Below, piece after piece: positions 60,818 through 64,000 of a stretch of 64,000 nucleotides of DNA. Made by a program: the position numbers and the translations under genes. The notes under the pieces are model-generated. The model was not told where the DNA came from, ran no database searches, and saw only the letters and a list, made by a program, of their open reading frames with translations. Numbering within the stretch: position 1 is the first letter of the stretch; each line of letters opens with the position of its first letter. The DNA comes from Clostridium sp. (lineage in GTDB: Bacteria > Bacillota > Clostridia > Lachnospirales > Lachnospiraceae): assembly GCA_031275405.1 (NCBI GenBank), contig JAISOV010000016.1, positions 23,725 to 87,724 of the forward strand, in the 5' to 3' direction.

Positions 60818-61036
60818 TTGGCGGCAAGACAACTGAAAATACTGGCAGACACGCTGTATACATGGATCAGCCGGGCGAAAAATGGAGATTTGCTGATGTC
60901 GCCCATGCCGCCCGATCCAAAGAAGTCGCTGAATTTAGCGGAGCGAGTCAAAGAACTGGAGCGAGAAAACAAGGCGCTGAGGAGCGCAAGCACTCAAATA
61001 CTGCGGGAGAACCAGAACAGTTCATTCTCCATTTGA
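60818..61036 (+). pseudogene. IS3-family transposase OrfA fragment
   Basis: DTLYTWISRAKNGDLLMSPMPPDPKKSLNLAERVKELERENKALRSAS is the conserved second half of an IS3-family OrfA, including its leucine zipper. The HTH before it is missing and the frame breaks after RENQNSSFSI; OrfB is absent. It is therefore a relic only. Confidence 0.75.
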
Positions 61037-61080
61037 AGCCGTAGCATCGGCCTGTCAGGTAGTAGTCGCATTCCTCAGAT

Positions 61081-61389
61081 TCAGCTTCCGGCACCCGTTT
61101 GGCTGTCGCCGGCGTTTCGGGCGTGACCGCGCCGTATTCCTTTTTTTACCATGCCCTCCATCTGCCCGGCAAGCTCTGTAAGCTCTTTGATACGCAGGGC
61201 AGACAGGCAGTCGTCCAGAAACCAATCGGGGATCTCTTTCCCTTTCAGGCTTGCGGAGTAGGCGGACGGCGGATACCAGCCGTTTCCCGTAGACCAGTAG
61301 TTGTTTTCAGGCAGTTCCCATGCCCGCGACGAAGGTGATATGCAAGCCGCGCCCTTTTCGCCGCTATATGCCATGCTGCCATCTTTCAT
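61081..61389 (-). CDS. hypothetical protein, probable mobile-element remnant
   Basis: The 102-residue frame reads MAYSGEKGAACISPSSRAWELPENNYWSTGNGWYPPSAYSASLKGKEIPDWFLDDCLSALRIKELTELAGQMEGMVKKGIRRG, a sensible protein with a Trp-rich centre. Upstream on the same strand (about 61383-61510) another frame ends ERMNRNAGDEFPADNHLEEENGDDMEI, the tail of a second gene. Both look like ICE cargo remains. No family is recognised and no strong Shine-Dalgarno is seen. Confidence 0.4.
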   Translation of the reverse strand: MKDGSMAYSGEKGAACISPSSRAWELPENNYWSTGNGWYPPSAYSASLKGKEIPDWFLDDCLSALRIKELTELAGQMEGMVKKGIRRGHARNAGDSQTGAGS

Positions 61390-61610
61390 CAGATTTCCAT
61401 GTCGTCCCCGTTTTCTTCTTCAAGATGATTGTCAGCCGGAAACTCATCGCCGGCGTTACGGTTCATTCTCTCACACTGCTGTTTGGTCTGAAACGCCGCC
61501 GGCAAAAGATTGCAGGAATCGGTGAAAACCGTACTGTCCTTGCCGAAGGATCTATGCCTCCACATCATTGTACAGCATACACGCGGCAGAGGAAAACATC
61601 AGCACCTCTA

Positions 61611-61639
61611 TTGCAACCTGTAAGCTATCACGGTATAAT
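61611..61639 (+). promoter_or_regulatory. promoter of the SDR reductase gene
   Basis: TTGCAA (61611-61616), 17 bases, TATAAT (61634-61639). Transcription would start near 61646, at the hairpin TTATCAGAAGC...GGCTTCTGA, giving a leader of about 165 bases. Confidence 0.65.
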
Positions 61640-61644
61640 GCAAC

Positions 61645-61672
61645 TTATCAGAAGCTGCAAAGCGGCTTCTGA
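61645..61672. repeat. palindromic repeat shared with 49.4 kb, in the SDR gene leader
   Basis: TTATCAGAAGCTGCAAAGCGGCTTCTGA; its reverse complement matches 49404-49434 in all but about two bases. It forms a short hairpin directly at the predicted start of the SDR transcript. Confidence 0.55.
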
Positions 61673-61809
61673 GAAAAGACGCCGCTTTTGCGCCGTCATG
61701 GGATTCCCGGAAGCCGCTTTTGCCACGGGCATTTCCAATGGCGGGCGCGCCGCCCGGATGAAAAAACATCCCGCGCAGGCTCCGAACGGCCGGAACCGGA
61801 AAGGATCCC

Positions 61810-62556
61810 ATGAATCAGTTTACCGCCGCCCCTATTTCCCGTCCCGCCGCCTTGATCACCGGCGCTTCCAGAGGAATCGGGAGGGCGACCGCAGAGCGTT
61901 TTGCCGCTGCGGGCTATCACCTGATCCTGACCTGTATTTCGTCTATAAAAACGTTACGCGAATACGCGGCCCGGCTGGAACAGGCCTACGGGATCCGCTG
62001 CGCGGCGGTTCAGGCGGATATGGGAAATTACGAAGAGGTCCGGAAAGTATTCGGGCAGATCACCGAGCTGGATGTGGTGGTCAACAATGCCGGCGTGAGC
62101 TATGTCGGCCTGCTGTCGGAGATGGAGACAGCCGACTGGCAGCGTCTCATGCGCACCAACTTAGACAGCTGCTTCTATACCTGTAAACTGGCCGTCCCGC
62201 TTCTGCTGCGGAAGCACTGCGGAAAAATCATCAATATCTCATCGGTCTGGGGCAGCGTAGGCGCGTCCATGGAGGTGGCTTATTCCGCTTCCAAGGGGGC
62301 GGTCAACGCCTTCACCAAGGCCTTGGCAAAAGAACTCGCTCCCAGTAATATCCAAGTAAACGCCCTTGCTTTCGGCATGATAGATACCCGCATGAACGAA
62401 AGCTTCACGCCGGAGGAACTGGCGGCGATCACCGCAGGGATTCCGGCTGACCGCCCGGGATCGGCAGAGGAAGCCGCCCAGCTGATCCTGCTGACGGCAC
62501 AGGCGCCCCCGTATCTGACCGGACAGGTCATCACCATGGACGGCGGCTGGACCTGA
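61810..62556 (+). CDS. short-chain dehydrogenase (FabG-like 3-oxoacyl-ACP reductase)
   Basis: A 248-residue SDR. Cofactor motif TGASRGIG, then NNAG, catalytic Ser in INISSVWGS and YSASK with Tyr and Lys, ending LTGQVITMDGGWT. This is the FabG-type layout, reducing ketoacyl-ACP or similar with NAD(P)H. It stands alone, not in a fatty-acid operon, so the true substrate is open. AAAGGA precedes the ATG, and a promoter is at 61611. Confidence 0.9.
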   Translation: MNQFTAAPISRPAALITGASRGIGRATAERFAAAGYHLILTCISSIKTLREYAARLEQAYGIRCAAVQADMGNYEEVRKVFGQITELDVVVNNAGVSYVGLLSEMETADWQRLMRTNLDSCFYTCKLAVPLLLRKHCGKIINISSVWGSVGASMEVAYSASKGAVNAFTKALAKELAPSNIQVNALAFGMIDTRMNESFTPEELAAITAGIPADRPGSAEEAAQLILLTAQAPPYLTGQVITMDGGWT

Positions 62557-62770
62557 ACCAGGTACGCTCCATTCTGACAGCGCTATAGGGCCGCCGCCCG
62601 GCAACCACGCCATTGCGTCCAAGGCACCTTGTTTACCCGTTACTGCTCGCCAAGGGCAGCCGAGCGGCAACAGCAGGGAGGAAAGACGCGGCAGGGAAGC
62701 GATAAAGCCGGCAGCCATTTGAGAAGAGGGAAGATGGAACAATGTTTTTCAGAAAAAGGAGAAGAGGAAA

Positions 62771-63793
62771 ATGGCAGAGTACGAAGTAAATATTGATCTG
62801 GCGAATGACGCCAAGAAGGAGATGGCAAAGAAGATAGGTTCCGGAGAACCGAGAGTCCTGAATCAGTTCGGAGCGTTTTCCAGCCTGTACGATTTTTCCT
62901 TCCCTGAATATAAGCAGCCCGTCCTTGTCCTGAAAACGGAAGAACCGGGTTCTAAGCAGCTGCTCGCCATGAAGTATGGCAAGATAGAAACTGTCTGTTA
63001 TGACATGATCCACCATCTGATCAACGATTGTATCGTAATGGGAGCCAGACCTCTTACCGTTCAGGATGCCATTATCTGCGGGAAGCTGGAAAAGGATATT
63101 GTGACAAAGATCGTGGCAAGCATATCCGATGCCTGCCGGAAACAAGGGTGCGTGCTGACCGGCGGGGAAACGTCCGAGCAGCCGGGTGTGCTGGAGAAGG
63201 GCGTTTATATCCTGACGTCAAGCATTGTCGGCATTGTCGAGAAAGAAAAAATCATTGACGGTTCCAAAATCGAAGCCGGAGATCTGGTTCTTTCTCTGGA
63301 ATCCAGCGGGATCCATACCAACGGCTATACCTTGGTCAGGAAAATCATAGCTGAAAACCCCATGATGGAGAAAGAGATCGTGGACGGGAGGGACTTGATA
63401 GCCGCGGTTCTGGAGCCGCACAGATGTTACTACTCCGCTTTGAAAGGATTGTTCGGAAAAGATGTGGTGCAAGGAATGGCCCATATCACAGGCGGCGGAA
63501 TCAGAGAAAACCTGAATCGGATCCTACCGGACAATGTCAACGCGGAAATTGATCTGGCAGCGTATCAAGTTCCCACGATTTTTCATGTCCTAAAAAAATA
63601 CGGCGCCGTTTCCGATGAGGAGATGCTGAGAACATTTAACTTGGGCGTCGGCCTGGCGATGGCGGTGAAGCGGCGGGACGCGGACGAAGTGATTTCCGCC
63701 GTCGAAAGAAACGGCGTAAGCTGCCATATCATCGGTAAAATGGTTCCCGGGAACGGTTCCGTCGTCTGTAAAAATAAGCTGCGCTGGGAGTGA
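62771..63793 (+). CDS. PurM-like (AIR synthase-related) protein
   Basis: A 340-residue PurM-superfamily protein. The core GCVLTGGETSEQPGV, LESSGIHTNGYTLVRKII and AHITGGGIRENLNRIL follow phosphoribosylformylamidine cyclo-ligase. However, the TDGVGTK loop that binds ATP and metal in PurM is replaced by KTEEPGSKQLLA, and the usual AGVD N-terminus is absent. It stands alone rather than in a pur operon. It may be a divergent PurM or a paralogue with another substrate. GGAGAAGAGG precedes the ATG. Confidence 0.75.
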   Translation: MAEYEVNIDLANDAKKEMAKKIGSGEPRVLNQFGAFSSLYDFSFPEYKQPVLVLKTEEPGSKQLLAMKYGKIETVCYDMIHHLINDCIVMGARPLTVQDAIICGKLEKDIVTKIVASISDACRKQGCVLTGGETSEQPGVLEKGVYILTSSIVGIVEKEKIIDGSKIEAGDLVLSLESSGIHTNGYTLVRKIIAENPMMEKEIVDGRDLIAAVLEPHRCYYSALKGLFGKDVVQGMAHITGGGIRENLNRILPDNVNAEIDLAAYQVPTIFHVLKKYGAVSDEEMLRTFNLGVGLAMAVKRRDADEVISAVERNGVSCHIIGKMVPGNGSVVCKNKLRWE

Positions 63794-63854
63794 CGCTTTA
63801 CGTCACAGGGATGTTCCCGGGAAAGATCCCCGTCGGTCGCGTTTCTTTCCCGGG
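63790..63854 (+). terminator. hairpins downstream of the PurM-like gene
   Basis: GTGACG-CTTTA-CGTCAC overlaps the stop codon region, and CCCGGGAAAG (63816-63825) pairs with CTTTCCCGGG (63845-63854). No long U-run is seen. The rest to base 64000 shows no gene. Confidence 0.4.
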
Positions 63855-64000
63855 CGCCATCCGGGCAATCTGAATTTTGATGACAGCCGAAGTGATCCGA
63901 AAATCACGATGGTTCCGACTGCCGCGCACGTGAGAGGGTTCGGTGGAATCGTCCCTCCCGACTGTGCGCCGTCAGGCGCGGAACGCCGCCGGCAGGGCGC

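Noticed and set aside
1-64000. CRISPR array, rRNA operon or prophage
   Set aside because: No regularly spaced repeats with unique spacers, no rRNA sequence and no phage structural genes were seen.

Overview
The window looks like the chromosome of a spore-forming, fairly GC-rich member of the Clostridia, most likely Lachnospiraceae-like. Supporting signs are spoIIID, a fused AroE-AroK, the asnS, murI-DUF1934 and ispE-GntR neighbourhoods, strong AAGGAGG Shine-Dalgarno sequences, and a Tn1549/CD1108-type integrative conjugative element (ICE) at the left edge. Species cannot be named from this sequence alone.

Region 1 (1-14.5 kb) is the end of an ICE. It carries the C-terminus of a CHAP/NlpC-type cell-wall hydrolase, ParA, ParB, two small proteins, a 2682-residue methyltransferase/SNF2-helicase fusion with a complete TnpV gene nested out of frame inside it, a winged-helix protein, a DUF6050-like membrane protein and an ISNCY-type transposase followed by a truncated gene tail. 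Region 2 (14.5-19.7 kb) is a patchwork: a gene-poor stretch, an unrecognised 392-residue gene with its own promoter, a partial copy of a lipoprotein gene found 8.6 kb downstream, then aroQ and a fused aroE-aroK for the shikimate pathway. Region 3 (19.7-31.8 kb) holds two related ABC export systems (ATPase plus large permease), tRNA-Arg(ACG), a secreted C39-like protein, a lipoprotein, a FliD-like protein with no flagellar neighbours, UDP-galactopyranose mutase and a small regulator. Region 4 (31.9-37.4 kb) is oligoendopeptidase F, a NatAB-like ABC exporter and a Gfo/Idh/MocA oxidoreductase.

Region 5 (37.5-45.2 kb) is the most striking part. It is an AT-richer operon, read leftwards, with two exporter half-transporters, a BtrH-like (C39-fold) acyltransferase candidate, an acyl carrier protein and an FkbH-like HAD-IIIC enzyme. 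A truncated LoaP/NusG-like antiterminator lies at its head. A broken rfbA fused to a decayed IS30 transposase lies at its tail. Together these suggest a compact pathway that loads a small acyl (possibly glyceryl) unit on a carrier protein, transfers it to an unknown acceptor and exports the product.

Region 6 (45.9-64 kb) is mostly core genome: a FliG-C-like orphan, spoIIID, small regulators, DUF5688, DUF3892, a CwlO-like NlpC/P60 hydrolase, asnS, a trigger-factor-like PPIase lipoprotein, cardiolipin synthase, DUF1934, murI, a GntR regulator, ispE, a mobile-element graveyard, an SDR reductase and a PurM-like protein.

Several small dispersed repeats recur next to genes. A 66-bp double-hairpin repeat ending in a Shine-Dalgarno sequence occurs three times, and another repeat supplies the ribosome binding site of aroQ. 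A 53-bp near-perfect palindrome and a hairpin covering the spoIIID ribosome binding site are also present. All calls are from reading the sequence and the supplied ORF track; no database search was run.
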